This document shows positions 9,949 through 19,258 of a stretch of DNA of 64,000 bases, in pieces. Both the position numbers and the translations under genes were made by a program. This DNA is from Streptomyces sp. RKAG290. Lineage in GTDB: Bacteria; Actinomycetota; Actinomycetes; Streptomycetales; Streptomycetaceae. Below the pieces are notes generated by a model. The model saw only the letters and a list, made by a program, of their open reading frames with translations, was not told where the DNA came from and ran no database searches. The stretch's first letter is position 1. Each line of letters begins with the position of its first letter. The stretch covers positions 6,819,894 through 6,883,893 of the forward strand of contig NZ_JAJOZC010000001.1 of NCBI RefSeq assembly GCF_023701695.1. Reading direction: 5' to 3'.

Positions 9949-12807
9949 TCAGTTCATCTGACGCCGCACCAGCTCATGGAGCTGCCCGTCCGTGTCCGCG
10001 AGGAGTTCGGCGGGCGGTCCCTCCTGGACGACCCGGCCCTCCGCCATGACGATCACGCGGTCGGCGTCCATGACCGTGGACAGCCGGTGCGCGATGACGA
10101 CCCGGGTGGCCCGCAGGGACTTCGTGCTCTCGATCACGGTGCGCTGGGTCTCGTTGTCGAGCGCGCTCGTGGCCTCGTCGAGGAACAGGATGCGGGGGCG
10201 CCGGACAAGGGCCTGGGCGATCATCAGCCGCTGGCGCTGGCCGCCGGAGATCGAGCCGCCGCCGGAGATCATCGTGTGCAGCCCCATCGGCATGCGCTTG
10301 ATGTCCTCGGCCAGGCCCGCCATGGCGGCGGCCTCCCATGCCTCCTCCTGGGTGAAGACCTCGGCACCGCAGATGCAGTCCAGGATCGATCCGGACAGCG
10401 GCTGGGCGTTCTGCAGGACGACCCCGCACTGACGGCGCACGGCCGCCGGGTCGAGCGCCGTCAGATCCTGACCGTCGTACAGGACACTGCCCGAGGCCGG
10501 TTTGTCGAAGCCGATGAGGAGCCTCAGCAGGGTCGACTTGCCGCATCCGCTCGGGCCCACGACCGCGACGAACTCGCCCGGGCGCACGCTCAGCGACACG
10601 TCGTCGAGGACGACGGGCCCGTCGTCGGAGTAGCGGAAGGACACCCCCCTGGCCTCGATCCCGCCGGACAGCGCGCCCGGCTGGGTGCTGGCGCCGCGTA
10701 CCTCGGGGGCCTCGTCCAGCACCGGCTTGATCTGCTCGAACATCGGCAGCACGGCGGCGGCGGACACGAACGCCCCGGTGAGCTGGGTGACCGCCGTCAG
10801 CAGCATCGTCACGGACGTGTTGAAGGTCAGGAACTCCGCGGCCGTCAGGGACCCGCGTGCCGGGCCCGCCAGCAGGACGAAGATGACCAGCGAACACAGC
10901 GGGAGATAGACCGCGTTCAGGACCGTCGTCAGATTCTTGATCCGGCCCGCCCGCTTCTGCAGCTCGCGGCTGCGGGCGAACTCCGCCGCCCACGCCCCGT
11001 ACGCGAAGCTCTCCGCCGCCGCGACCCGAAGCTTGGGCAGTCCGCGCAGCGTCTGGAACGCCTGGTTGTTGAGCTTGTTGCCCAGTACGACCAGACGGCG
11101 CTGCCAACGGAGCTCCCACATGCCCATGGTGAGGAACACCCCGGCGATGACCACCAGCATCGCGACGGCGGTGAGAGCCAGCGGCACGCTGAACCAGAGC
11201 AGCAGGCCCAGATTCATCACCCCGAGGGTGCCCGCCTGCACCACGACGGGGCCGGTGCCGGACAGCACCCTGCGGATGGAGCTCACCCCCATCGCCGCGC
11301 TCGCCAGTTCTCCCGTGGAACGCTCGGTGAAGAACTTCGTCGGCAGCCGCAGGAGCCGGTCCCAGACCGCGGGCTGGAGCGTGCTCTCGATCCGCCCCTC
11401 CATCCGCAGGATCGTGAGGTTCTGCAGCAGCATGAAAGCCGCCGAGACCACGCCGGAGATGATGACGGCCAGTGACACCTGCACGATGAGGTCGTTCTGG
11501 GCGTGGGGCACATAGACGCCGAGCACCCTGCCGGTCGCGATCGGCACCAGCGCCCCCAGGGCCACCGTCACCAGCCCCGCCAGCACCAGTCTGCGCAGGT
11601 CGCCCCGGGTACCGAACAGGCCGAACCGCAGCAGCTGCCTCTTGCTCAACGGCTGCTCCGGCAGCGGCCGGTAGAACATCACCGCTCGCTCGTCGATCTC
11701 CTGCGCGGCGGAACTGCCGACCCGGCTGCGCCGCCCCGTCAGCGGGTTGACCGCCTCGTAGCGGCCACGGCGCCAGAGCAGGGCGACCGGTGCTCCGGAC
11801 GCGGCCCGACGGCCCACCAGCGGCCCGGAGTTCTCCCGCCACCAGCGCCCGTCGAGCCGCACCGCCCGGGAACGGACGCGCGAGGCGACCGCGACCCGCT
11901 CCACCGGGTCGATCCGGTCGCTCACCGCCGCGCCCGTCGCGGGCTCACCGAGGACGATCCCGGAGTCGCGGGCCACCAGCCGGCAGGCCGCGTACACCGC
12001 GTCGTCCGAGGCTCCCGGCGCGGGCGAGGAACCCCGCCGGGGCCGGCCGATCGAAGTGAGCAGCGCCTGGTCGGCCTCCTTGCGGACGGCCTCGCCCGCC
12101 TTCATGCCCGCCGCGGTCCGGTCCTCGTGCGCGCGCTCCAGCTGCTCGATCCAGCGGTCCAGCGCCGACAGCAGGCGGTACTGCTGATTGACCATCCCCT
12201 GCCACATCGCCGCCTCGACGAGCAGGTCACCCGCGGCTTCGGCGCTGAACGCGGCGCCGTACTGCACACTCCCGGGCGACACCGGCAGCCACAGGATGTC
12301 GTCGTCTCCCGCCGCCTCGTCGAGGGTGGTCCGCCCGTCCAGCGGGGCCTCGAACAGCACCCGCCGGCCGCGGCCCACACCCAGCGAGAAGGCGTGCTCC
12401 AGCAGGCTCAGCGTGGCGTCCCCGGTGTCGTAACTGCTGCTGTACTGCCCCTCGTACGTCCCCTGGTCGGCGTACTCCGGCCGGTACAGCTCACGCAGCG
12501 GGATCCGGCGCAGCACGCACTCCTGGAGCGGCCGCCCCACCAGGGTGTGCTGCGGGCCCTCGACCGGACCCAGCACGAGGGTGCCCGGTTCGAGCCGGCC
12601 CAGGAAGTGCCAGTGCCCCTGCTCCGCCGCGTCCACCGCGAACAGGTCGAGGGCGCCGCCCACGACGAGCCACAGCACCTGCGGGCCTTCCAGTGACAGG
12701 CTCCGCAGCCCGGCGCAGTCGACCGGCTCACCGAGAGCTCCCAGCGCGCCGATGACCGGGTCCTGCCCGGGAGCCTCCGTGCCCGCGAGAGGGTGTGCGG
12801 ATGCCAC
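9949..12807 (-). CDS. NHLM-type peptide export ABC transporter, permease/ATPase subunit
   Basis: 952 aa. The first 400 residues are the long soluble N-terminal region of the second subunit of NHLM bacteriocin exporters. A six-helix ABC transmembrane domain covers about 410-690. The ATPase has Walker A GPSGCGKST (751-759), signature ISGGQRQR (about 853-860) and Walker B ILFLDE (873-878). It carries no C39 peptidase. The GTG start lies one base after the stop of the peptidase-containing subunit, so translation is coupled. It should form a heterodimer with that subunit and secrete the double-Gly peptide encoded at 15969-16196. It is the last gene of the export operon. Confidence 0.9.
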   Translation of the reverse strand: MASAHPLAGTEAPGQDPVIGALGALGEPVDCAGLRSLSLEGPQVLWLVVGGALDLFAVDAAEQGHWHFLGRLEPGTLVLGPVEGPQHTLVGRPLQECVLRRIPLRELYRPEYADQGTYEGQYSSSYDTGDATLSLLEHAFSLGVGRGRRVLFEAPLDGRTTLDEAAGDDDILWLPVSPGSVQYGAAFSAEAAGDLLVEAAMWQGMVNQQYRLLSALDRWIEQLERAHEDRTAAGMKAGEAVRKEADQALLTSIGRPRRGSSPAPGASDDAVYAACRLVARDSGIVLGEPATGAAVSDRIDPVERVAVASRVRSRAVRLDGRWWRENSGPLVGRRAASGAPVALLWRRGRYEAVNPLTGRRSRVGSSAAQEIDERAVMFYRPLPEQPLSKRQLLRFGLFGTRGDLRRLVLAGLVTVALGALVPIATGRVLGVYVPHAQNDLIVQVSLAVIISGVVSAAFMLLQNLTILRMEGRIESTLQPAVWDRLLRLPTKFFTERSTGELASAAMGVSSIRRVLSGTGPVVVQAGTLGVMNLGLLLWFSVPLALTAVAMLVVIAGVFLTMGMWELRWQRRLVVLGNKLNNQAFQTLRGLPKLRVAAAESFAYGAWAAEFARSRELQKRAGRIKNLTTVLNAVYLPLCSLVIFVLLAGPARGSLTAAEFLTFNTSVTMLLTAVTQLTGAFVSAAAVLPMFEQIKPVLDEAPEVRGASTQPGALSGGIEARGVSFRYSDDGPVVLDDVSLSVRPGEFVAVVGPSGCGKSTLLRLLIGFDKPASGSVLYDGQDLTALDPAAVRRQCGVVLQNAQPLSGSILDCICGAEVFTQEEAWEAAAMAGLAEDIKRMPMGLHTMISGGGSISGGQRQRLMIAQALVRRPRILFLDEATSALDNETQRTVIESTKSLRATRVVIAHRLSTVMDADRVIVMAEGRVVQEGPPAELLADTDGQLHELVRRQMN

Positions 12808-12808
12808 G

Positions 12809-15082
12809 TCAGTGCTCCCTGACCAGATCGGCGTACGGGCCCCCGGCGGCCACCAGGTTCTCGTGCCGGCCGCGCTCCACGACCGTCCCGTGGTCCAGGA
12901 CCACGATCTCGTCGCTGTCGCGCACGGTGCTCAGCCGGTGCGCGATCACGACACAGGCACAGCCGCGCCGCCGCAGGTTGTCGATGATGATCCGCTCGGT
13001 CTCGGCGTCCAGCGCGCTGGTGACCTCGTCCAGGACCAGGATGCTGGGGCGGCGCACGAGCGCCCTGGCGATCTCCAGCCGCTGACGCTGCCCGCCGGAG
13101 AAGTTCCGGCCGTCCTGCTCCACCCGGCTGTGGATGCCACGGGGGCGGCGGGCCACGACGTCGTACAGGGCGGCGTCCCGCAGGGCTTCGGTGACGGCCT
13201 CGTCCGGGACCGAGGGATCCCACAGCGCGACGTTGTCCCGGACCGTCCCCTCGAAGAGGAAGACGTCCTGGTCGACGAAGGACACGGACGCGGCCAGCGC
13301 GCCCCGGGGTATGTCCTCCAGGCGCTGCCCGTCGATGCGGATCGTGCCCTCCCACGGACTGTAGAGACCCGAGATGAGTCGCGAGACCGTCGACTTGCCG
13401 CTGCCCGAACCACCGACGAGCGCCACCTGCTGACCGGGCCCCACGGACAGCGAGAAACCGGTGAGCAGCGGCTTGTCGAGCGGGCTGTAGCCGAAGGTGA
13501 TGTCCTCCAGCGTCACATGGCCCTTGAGGCGGCGGGTGCTCGCGGCCGGCTCACGGCGCGAGTACAGCGGGTCGACCGGGAAATTCTCCACGTCCTTGAG
13601 CCGGGCCACGTCGGCCGCGAAGTCCTGGACCCTGCCCGCCACCCCGTTGAGCCGGGTGACCGGAGCGGTGAAGCGGGTCACCAGGGACTGGAAGGCGACG
13701 AGCAGGCCGATCGACAGGTGCCCCTCGACGGCCCGCAGTCCGCCGATCCACAGGATCAGCGCGCTGTTGAGCGTCGCGAGTGCGGGGGCGACGATGCCCA
13801 GCCAGGCGCTCGGCACCCCGAGGCGCTGCTGCTCCTCCAGCGTCGTCGCGTGCTGCCCGGCCCACCGGCGGAAGTACCCGTTCTCACCTCCGGTGGCCTT
13901 CATCGTCTCGATCAGCTGGAGCCCGGTGTACGAGGTGTTCGTGAGCCTGGCGCTGTCGGCCCGCAGCTTCTGGGTGCCTACGGCCCGCATCCGTACGACG
14001 ATGCGCATGGCGACCACGTTGAGCAGCGCGATGCCCACTCCGATCACGGTCAGCTGGGGGTCGTAGGTCCAGAGCAGGAACGCGTAGAGGAGGACGACGA
14101 TGCCGTCCACGCCCGCCGCGGTGAGATCCCGGGCCAGGGTCTCGGCCACGGCGTCGTTCGACTGGAGGCGCTGGACGAGATCGGCGGGGCTGCGCTGCGA
14201 GAAGAAGGTGACAGGCAACCGGAGCAGATGCCGGAAGAAGCGCGCGCTGCCGAGCGTGGAGGCGATGATGCGCCCACGCAGCAGATTCGCCTGTTGCAGC
14301 CATGTCAGTGCGACGGTGAGGGCGACCATGGCGCCCATCGCGGCGAACAGCACGCCCAGCAGCGAGGTCTGTTCACCAATCATGAACATGTCGATATAGG
14401 TACGGCTCAGGGCCGGGAGCGTCGCTCCCACCGCCACCAGCAGCAGGCTGGCGAGCAGGGCGACCAGCATCGTGCCCGTCGTGCCGCGCAGCCGGGCGGG
14501 AAGCGCGGCCATGACACCGGGCTTCCGCCCGCCGCGCTCGAAGCCGTCACCGGGTTCGAGGACGAGGACGACCCCGGTGAAGCTGGTGTCGAAGTCCTCG
14601 GCGGGCACGAACCGGCGTCCCTTGTCGGGGTCGTTGATGTGCACGCCCCGCCGGCCCAGACGGCGCCCCACGCCGTCGTACACGACGTAGTGGTTGAACT
14701 CCCAGAACAGGATCGCGGGCGCCTGTACCTCCGCCAGGGCCGCGGGCTCCATCTGCATGCCCTTGGCCTGGAGACCGTAACTGCGGGCGGCCTTCAGTAC
14801 GTTGCTTGCGCGCGAGCCGTCACGCGAGACGCCACAGGCGATCCGCAGTTCCTCCAGCGGCACGTGCCGGCCGTAGTGGCCGAGCACCATCGCCAGCGAG
14901 GCGGCACCGCACTCCAGGGCCTCCATCTGGAGCACGGTGGGAGTGCGCACGGTCCTGGTCCGTGCGGGCTTCGGCGCCGGCCGCGACCGTCGTCTGCCGG
15001 CCGGGGACCCCTCCGGGCGGTGCCTGCCGCGGCCGGGCGGCGGCAGCTGCTGGGCGGTGCGGGAGGGGCGCGGTGCGGTCAC
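12809..15082 (-). CDS. NHLM-type peptide export ABC transporter with C39 leader peptidase
   Basis: 757 aa from a GTG that overlaps the previous stop as GTGA. An Arg/Pro-rich tail of about 45 residues precedes a C39 cysteine peptidase with ECGAASLAM (Cys58), FNHYVVYDG (His131) and INDPDKG (Asp151), so the catalytic triad is complete. A six-helix transmembrane domain and an ATPase with GGSGSGKST, FSGGQRQRL and ILVLDEVTSALD follow. Known members cut leaders behind Gly-Gly and export the core peptide. The precursor in this locus has exactly such a site. It probably pairs with the next subunit. Confidence 0.92.
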   Translation of the reverse strand: MTAPRPSRTAQQLPPPGRGRHRPEGSPAGRRRSRPAPKPARTRTVRTPTVLQMEALECGAASLAMVLGHYGRHVPLEELRIACGVSRDGSRASNVLKAARSYGLQAKGMQMEPAALAEVQAPAILFWEFNHYVVYDGVGRRLGRRGVHINDPDKGRRFVPAEDFDTSFTGVVLVLEPGDGFERGGRKPGVMAALPARLRGTTGTMLVALLASLLLVAVGATLPALSRTYIDMFMIGEQTSLLGVLFAAMGAMVALTVALTWLQQANLLRGRIIASTLGSARFFRHLLRLPVTFFSQRSPADLVQRLQSNDAVAETLARDLTAAGVDGIVVLLYAFLLWTYDPQLTVIGVGIALLNVVAMRIVVRMRAVGTQKLRADSARLTNTSYTGLQLIETMKATGGENGYFRRWAGQHATTLEEQQRLGVPSAWLGIVAPALATLNSALILWIGGLRAVEGHLSIGLLVAFQSLVTRFTAPVTRLNGVAGRVQDFAADVARLKDVENFPVDPLYSRREPAASTRRLKGHVTLEDITFGYSPLDKPLLTGFSLSVGPGQQVALVGGSGSGKSTVSRLISGLYSPWEGTIRIDGQRLEDIPRGALAASVSFVDQDVFLFEGTVRDNVALWDPSVPDEAVTEALRDAALYDVVARRPRGIHSRVEQDGRNFSGGQRQRLEIARALVRRPSILVLDEVTSALDAETERIIIDNLRRRGCACVVIAHRLSTVRDSDEIVVLDHGTVVERGRHENLVAAGGPYADLVREH

Positions 15083-15885
15083 GGGAGCAGCCAATCGATC
15101 GGGCGCTGGTCGGCGAGACGGACGGAGCCGGTTGCCAGGGTCATGGAGCCGATCGCGTACGGGGGGCCTTCGGCCGAGGACCACCGGTAGCCGGACTTCG
15201 TGGAGTCCGAGCGCTGGATCCTCACCAGGACCGCCAACGGCCTGCCGTGCCGGGAGAACTCCTTGCCGAGCTGCGCGTCGCCGAGGAAGCGGGTGATCTG
15301 CTGCTGTGTCTGCGCGGATCTGCCGACCGCGGCCACCTTGCCGCGCAGTACCCCGTACTGCTGGGCGGGCACGGACTGGACGGTGAGGTCGACGAAGGCG
15401 CCCACCGGGACCGACGCGGCACTGCTGCCGGACACGTACAGCAGGACGACCAGCGGGTCGTCGGCGCCGTCGATCCGTTCGACGCTCGCCACGTCCGCGC
15501 CGGTGGTGACCACGGCGCCGATCGTGGCCGTCACCGAGGTGAGCCGGCCCGCGTCGATCGTGCGGACGACGCGTTCACCCCGGTCCGTACGGACCTTGAG
15601 CAGGGGGGAGTTGCGGGGCAGGGTCTCGCCCTCGTCGGCGAGCACCTCGGTGACCTGGCCGGCGACCGGGCTCTGCAGGACGTAACTGCCGCGGGCATGC
15701 GTGAGGATGCCGGGGGCGTCGAGGGTGCCGGTGACGGAGCCCGTCACGGCCCAGAAGCAGGCGGCGGCCATCACGGCGACGGTGACGCAGAGGACGAGCA
15801 GGCCCTGCGGGCGGGCGAAGCGCACCGGAAGATCGAGCTGTTCGGGCGACTGCAGCTTGGAAAGGGCCTGTTGGCGGAACTGCAC
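15079..15885 (-). CDS. HlyD-like secretion adaptor of the NHLM exporter
   Basis: 268 aa. It has a short cytoplasmic N-terminus, one transmembrane helix at about 29-50 (LLVLCVTVAVMAAACFWAV), and a lipoyl/barrel-sandwich segment (GSYVLQSPVAGQVTEVLADE). This is the short Gram-positive form of HlyD adaptors, found as NHLM system secretion protein. The GTG start at 15885 is preceded by GAGGGAAGAG. It is the first gene of the three-gene export operon and overlaps the next by GTGA. It lies downstream of a hairpin that separates it from the peptide gene. Confidence 0.85.
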   Translation of the reverse strand: MQFRQQALSKLQSPEQLDLPVRFARPQGLLVLCVTVAVMAAACFWAVTGSVTGTLDAPGILTHARGSYVLQSPVAGQVTEVLADEGETLPRNSPLLKVRTDRGERVVRTIDAGRLTSVTATIGAVVTTGADVASVERIDGADDPLVVLLYVSGSSAASVPVGAFVDLTVQSVPAQQYGVLRGKVAAVGRSAQTQQQITRFLGDAQLGKEFSRHGRPLAVLVRIQRSDSTKSGYRWSSAEGPPYAIGSMTLATGSVRLADQRPIDWLLP

Positions 15886-15918
15886 GGAACTCTTCCCTCA
15901 CCTGTCAGCGGTCGGCAC

Positions 15919-15950
15919 CGAGCCCCGGAACCGACGGGTTCCGGGGCTCG
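15919..15950 (-). terminator. Hairpin between peptide gene and export operon
   Basis: Arms 15919-15932 and 15937-15950 are perfect 14-bp complements with a GACG loop. It follows the stop of the precursor gene (15969) and precedes the HlyD-like gene (15885). A partial terminator or RNA stabiliser here would give more peptide mRNA than exporter mRNA. Confidence 0.75.
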
Positions 15951-15968
15951 GCGGGGTGCTGCCGTCTC

Positions 15969-16196
15969 TCAGAGACCGGCGGTCAGGCCGGTGGCCAGAC
16001 CGGTGACCGCGCCCGTGTTCACGCCGGTGGCGCCCTCGACGAGACCGGTGACCGAGCCGACGAGGCCGGCGACCGGGACGATGCCCTCGACGGTGCCCGT
16101 GACGTTGCCGACGACGCCGCCGACGAGGCCGCCCGAGACGCTGTCGAGGTCGCTGTCGGAGATCTCGGCGGTCTCGACCTGGGGGGTGTAGTTCAT
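15969..16196 (-). CDS. Double-glycine-leader precursor peptide with glycine-zipper core
   Basis: 75 aa. The leader (1-23) is acidic and ends DSDLDSVSGG, a classic Gly-Gly processing site for C39 peptidases. The 52-residue core has 14 Gly, 8 Thr and many Val/Leu, and no Cys, aromatic, Lys or Arg. Counting from the first core residue, Gly stand at 3, 7, 11, 15, then 24, 28, 32, then 35, 39, 43, 47, 51: GxxxG ladders with a period of four. No lanthionine synthetase, cyclodehydratase or radical-SAM gene is near. GAAGGG lies 8 bases before the ATG. It is the probable cargo of the adjacent NHLM exporter; a membrane-active or self-assembling peptide is inference. Confidence 0.85.
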   Translation of the reverse strand: MNYTPQVETAEISDSDLDSVSGGLVGGVVGNVTGTVEGIVPVAGLVGSVTGLVEGATGVNTGAVTGLATGLTAGL

Positions 16197-16920
16197 GATG
16201 AGCGCCCTTCGTGTGGAAATTGCTTATCCACGGGAGCCCCGTCGTGCGGCCCCCGTATGGGCCAGGATCAAAGCACGCCCCTGCCTTGTACAGCCAATCG
16301 AACTACGACGGATCCGTGGTTATCGCTCCGCTTGAATCGAATCACGTGCAGAGGAATCCATTGCATGGGAGCAGATCCTTCATGAGCTTCACCGGATGAA
16401 TTCGACGCCCCCGCAACTTCATGCCTCGCGCGGGTGTTACCGCCCCAATCGTCCCCTTGAGCCGCCCCGACCTGGTGTCCCGTGACCGGAACGGTGACCG
16501 GTGTGCGCACGCCGTGTGCGGGTTTCTCCGGTCCGGCCGTCCCTCGCGATTCCGGACGGCCGACGCGGTGTGCTGCCGGGGGAGTGCGCAAGACCTGCGT
16601 ATTGCACTGATGTGAAATCGAGGCGGACTTACGGGCGACTGTGCGTCATCTGCGAATGGATGGCGCGTTTATGGAGCGTTTTACGGGCCCGCGTGTTCAC
16701 CTCGTCACTTTGCCTCCGGATATGTGGAGAAGGTGCGCGCGGATCAATGCCGGCTGCGTCGCGCCGGGCCGCGGGGCATCGGGCCGCGGTCCGGCAGCGG
16801 AGCGTCGCTCGGACGCTCGGCATGACTCATGACCGACGAAGGGCCCGGTCCCCTCAGCGGCTGCACGTGGTGAGCCGGAGCCGGTGCCGGCAGCTCAACC
16901 CCGCTGCCGGTCAGCGGCGC
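16197..16920. other. 724-base intergenic region upstream of the precursor peptide
   Basis: No convincing gene on either strand. Roughly 16270-16420 is clearly lower in GC than the surroundings, as expected for the promoter of the peptide gene. I found no second peptide with a Gly-Gly leader and no clear inverted repeats. Confidence 0.5.
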
Positions 16921-17784
16921 TCACCGGGCGAGCCGCGGTGCGACCTCTACGGAGAGGTCGTTGTCGAACGTGTAGTACGGACGCGCCGATACCCCGCCGA
17001 GCTCGGCGGCCGGGTAGACGAAGACCGCCTTGCGGTCCGCGATGTCGTCCAGCAGCCGGGCCACCCGGATCAGGGGTGCGCCGGTGGCCGGCCGGACGTA
17101 CACGTCCCAGACCACCGGGGCCTCCCCGGCTCCCGGCCCGCCGCCTTCCGCCATGAGCTCCTCGTAGCCGACGGTGAACGAGAAGTCCTGGCCCCCCTCG
17201 GCCCGGAGCGCGAACTCCCGTACGGCGGAATCCTTCCCCCGCCGGTTCAGCGACGCCGTCGCGCCGTCCCCCAGCCGGACGCCGAACAGCCGCGCCGTCA
17301 CGGTCATCGAGCTGTCCGCGAGGACGATCCGGCCGGCCTCCGCGTGCGTGGCCCGCCACCAGGCCCGTACGGCGAGCCGGCCGTCCTTGGTGGCGTACGG
17401 GATCCGGACCGCGACCGGCGTGGCCCGGTCGTCGCCCCCGCCGGACACCAGCGCGCGCAGATCACGCAGGCCGGGCAGCAGCGGTGTGCGCTCCTTCCCC
17501 GGCGCGCCAACGACGTAGGCATCCCAGCGGCCCTCCTCAAGAGCCGGGGCCGTCTCCACCACTGCCCGCCACCGGTCCTGCCCCGCGGGCTCCAGCTCGA
17601 CGTAGCGGCCGGTCCCCTCCGGCTTCCCCTTCTTCGGGCGCGGCTGAAGGAGCAGCCGGGGATGCGCCGAGGCAGGCAGCGGCCACCGTACGTGCAGGAC
17701 CAACCGCCCTTCCTCCTCCGCGGTCACCTCCCCGCAGGGCTTCTCCACCGGTGCGTTCGTGCCGTCGCCATCTCTGTCACTCAT
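16921..17784 (-). CDS. Beta-rich protein paired with a glycosyltransferase
   Basis: 287 aa. It has no signal peptide or transmembrane segment. The sequence alternates short beta-like strands (GRLVLHVRWPLP, RYVELEPAGQDRWRAVVE, ARPYYTFDNDLSVEV), suggesting two or more immunoglobulin-like sandwiches. Homologues next to GT4 genes in Streptomyces are often named 'transferase' without evidence; I see no catalytic motif. The ATG overlaps the stop of the glycosyltransferase as ATGA, so the two are made together. It probably assists or presents substrate to that enzyme. Confidence 0.75.
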   Translation of the reverse strand: MSDRDGDGTNAPVEKPCGEVTAEEEGRLVLHVRWPLPASAHPRLLLQPRPKKGKPEGTGRYVELEPAGQDRWRAVVETAPALEEGRWDAYVVGAPGKERTPLLPGLRDLRALVSGGGDDRATPVAVRIPYATKDGRLAVRAWWRATHAEAGRIVLADSSMTVTARLFGVRLGDGATASLNRRGKDSAVREFALRAEGGQDFSFTVGYEELMAEGGGPGAGEAPVVWDVYVRPATGAPLIRVARLLDDIADRKAVFVYPAAELGGVSARPYYTFDNDLSVEVAPRLAR

Positions 17785-19034
17785 CGTCGAGCCTTCCGTG
17801 CGACCCTCACGACGCTGCCGGCCGCGACGAGCATGGTGTCCCTGGCCGCGTACCCGCCGCTCACCAGGGCGTGGTCCGTCCCGCGCGCCGGACGGCCGCT
17901 GCTGCGGGCCGCCAGCAGTTCCTCGAACAGCTGCTCCGCCTGGGCCACGACGGGGGCGGGGGCGTAACGCCGGGAGTTCTCCAGCGCGGCGCGCCCCATG
18001 CGCCGGCGCAGTTCGTCGTCCCCCACCAGGTCCAGCAGGGCGCCGGACAGCGCGTCCCGGTCCCCGACCGGTACCAGCCGGCCGTCCTCACCGGGCGCGA
18101 TGATCTCGCCGGGGCCGTACGCGCAGTCGGTGCTCACGACAGGCAGCCCGCAGCGCATCGCCTCGACGATGGTCATGCCGAAGGGCTCGAAGTCGGACGT
18201 CGCCGCCCCGATCGAGCCCTTGACCCACTCGGCTTCCATCGGGGTCACCGCGCCCATCAGGAAGACGTTGTTGTACAGCCCGAGCCGGTCGATGAGCCCA
18301 CGCAGCCGCTCCTGCTCCTCGCCCCTGCCGTAGATGCGTAACTTCCAGTCGGGATAGTGCGCGGCGACCGCGGCGAAGGCCTCGATCAGCAGGTCGAACC
18401 GCTTCACCGGCGCCAGCCGTCCGGCGGCGACGACCACGCGCTCGCGGCCGTCCGCCGGTGGAAGGGCCGGGGCCGGGACACTGTTGGCCAGCGCCTGCAC
18501 CCGTACGCCCGGCAGCCGCATCTTGCGTCGGTAGGCGACGGCGTCGGCCTCCGTCACGGGGGTGATCGCGTCCAGGCGCGGATAGACCCGGCGCAGCGCC
18601 CTGCGCAGCCGGGGCGGGTGGTTGTCGAGCGTGAGGTGTTCCTGTCCGACCCGCACCGCCCGCGCGGGTGCCTGGAGGGCCAGGTGGACGTTGAGACCGG
18701 GGCGGGTGCCCACGACGACATCGGCGTCGAGCGACGCCAGCGCCTCGCTGATGCGCTCGTCGGTGAGCGCGCTGTACTCCCGGTAGCGGTACTCGGACGA
18801 GGGAAAGATCTTCGCCGGTGTCAGATGCCGCGGGTCGTTCTTCTCATGCCGCAGGTCCACCAGGGGCCGCAGCCGCACGCGCGGGTCGAGTGCGAGGTTC
18901 GGCCGTTCCCGGTTGCGGAGAGCCGAGATGATCTCCACGTCGTGCCGATCGGCCAGCGCTCGGGCCAAGTTGAACGTAGTAGTGATCGTCCCTCCGATCC
19001 CGTATGCGTTGTGTATAAGAAATGAGACTTTCAT
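17781..19034 (-). CDS. Glycosyltransferase family 4 (GT-B fold)
   Basis: 417 aa from the ATG that begins MKVSFLIHNAYGIGG, whose Gly-rich turn is the donor/acceptor loop of GT-B enzymes. The C-terminal Rossmann half has VVVAAGRLAPVKRFDLLIEA and the retaining GT4 EX7E element in EPFGMTIVEAMRCGLPVVS. Without a signal peptide it should act in the cytoplasm on a sugar nucleotide. Acceptor and sugar are unknown. It forms a two-gene operon with the beta-rich protein, upstream of and in the same direction as the peptide-export locus but separated from it by 0.7 kb. Confidence 0.88.
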   Translation of the reverse strand: MKVSFLIHNAYGIGGTITTTFNLARALADRHDVEIISALRNRERPNLALDPRVRLRPLVDLRHEKNDPRHLTPAKIFPSSEYRYREYSALTDERISEALASLDADVVVGTRPGLNVHLALQAPARAVRVGQEHLTLDNHPPRLRRALRRVYPRLDAITPVTEADAVAYRRKMRLPGVRVQALANSVPAPALPPADGRERVVVAAGRLAPVKRFDLLIEAFAAVAAHYPDWKLRIYGRGEEQERLRGLIDRLGLYNNVFLMGAVTPMEAEWVKGSIGAATSDFEPFGMTIVEAMRCGLPVVSTDCAYGPGEIIAPGEDGRLVPVGDRDALSGALLDLVGDDELRRRMGRAALENSRRYAPAPVVAQAEQLFEELLAARSSGRPARGTDHALVSGGYAARDTMLVAAGSVVRVARKARR

Positions 19035-19165
19035 GCCGTGCATGACGGCCGGCACCTACGGAAGGTTGCCTGCGTGACCCCTCGGTATGGGGCCGGGGCT
19101 CGGGTGACGGGACTTAGCGGGTCGTCGATGCGTGGGGTGCGACGGGCCCGGGGGAGTGCGCGGTG

Positions 19166-19258
19166 TTCGACCGCACCCGGACCCACCTCTCCCGGGTGTT
19201 CCGCAAGACCGACGTCGGCACCCGGGCGGGTCTCGCCGCCCTCATGGCGCGTTCCTGA
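19166..19258 (+). pseudogene. Remnant of a LuxR-type helix-turn-helix regulator
   Basis: One frame reads TRTHLSRVFRKTDVGTRAGL followed by AALMARS and a stop at 19258. This is the recognition helix and last helix of a GerE/LuxR DNA-binding domain. No start codon or rest of the domain is present upstream, so it is a 3' fragment of about 30 codons. The rest of 19035-19464 holds nothing I recognise. Confidence 0.5.
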
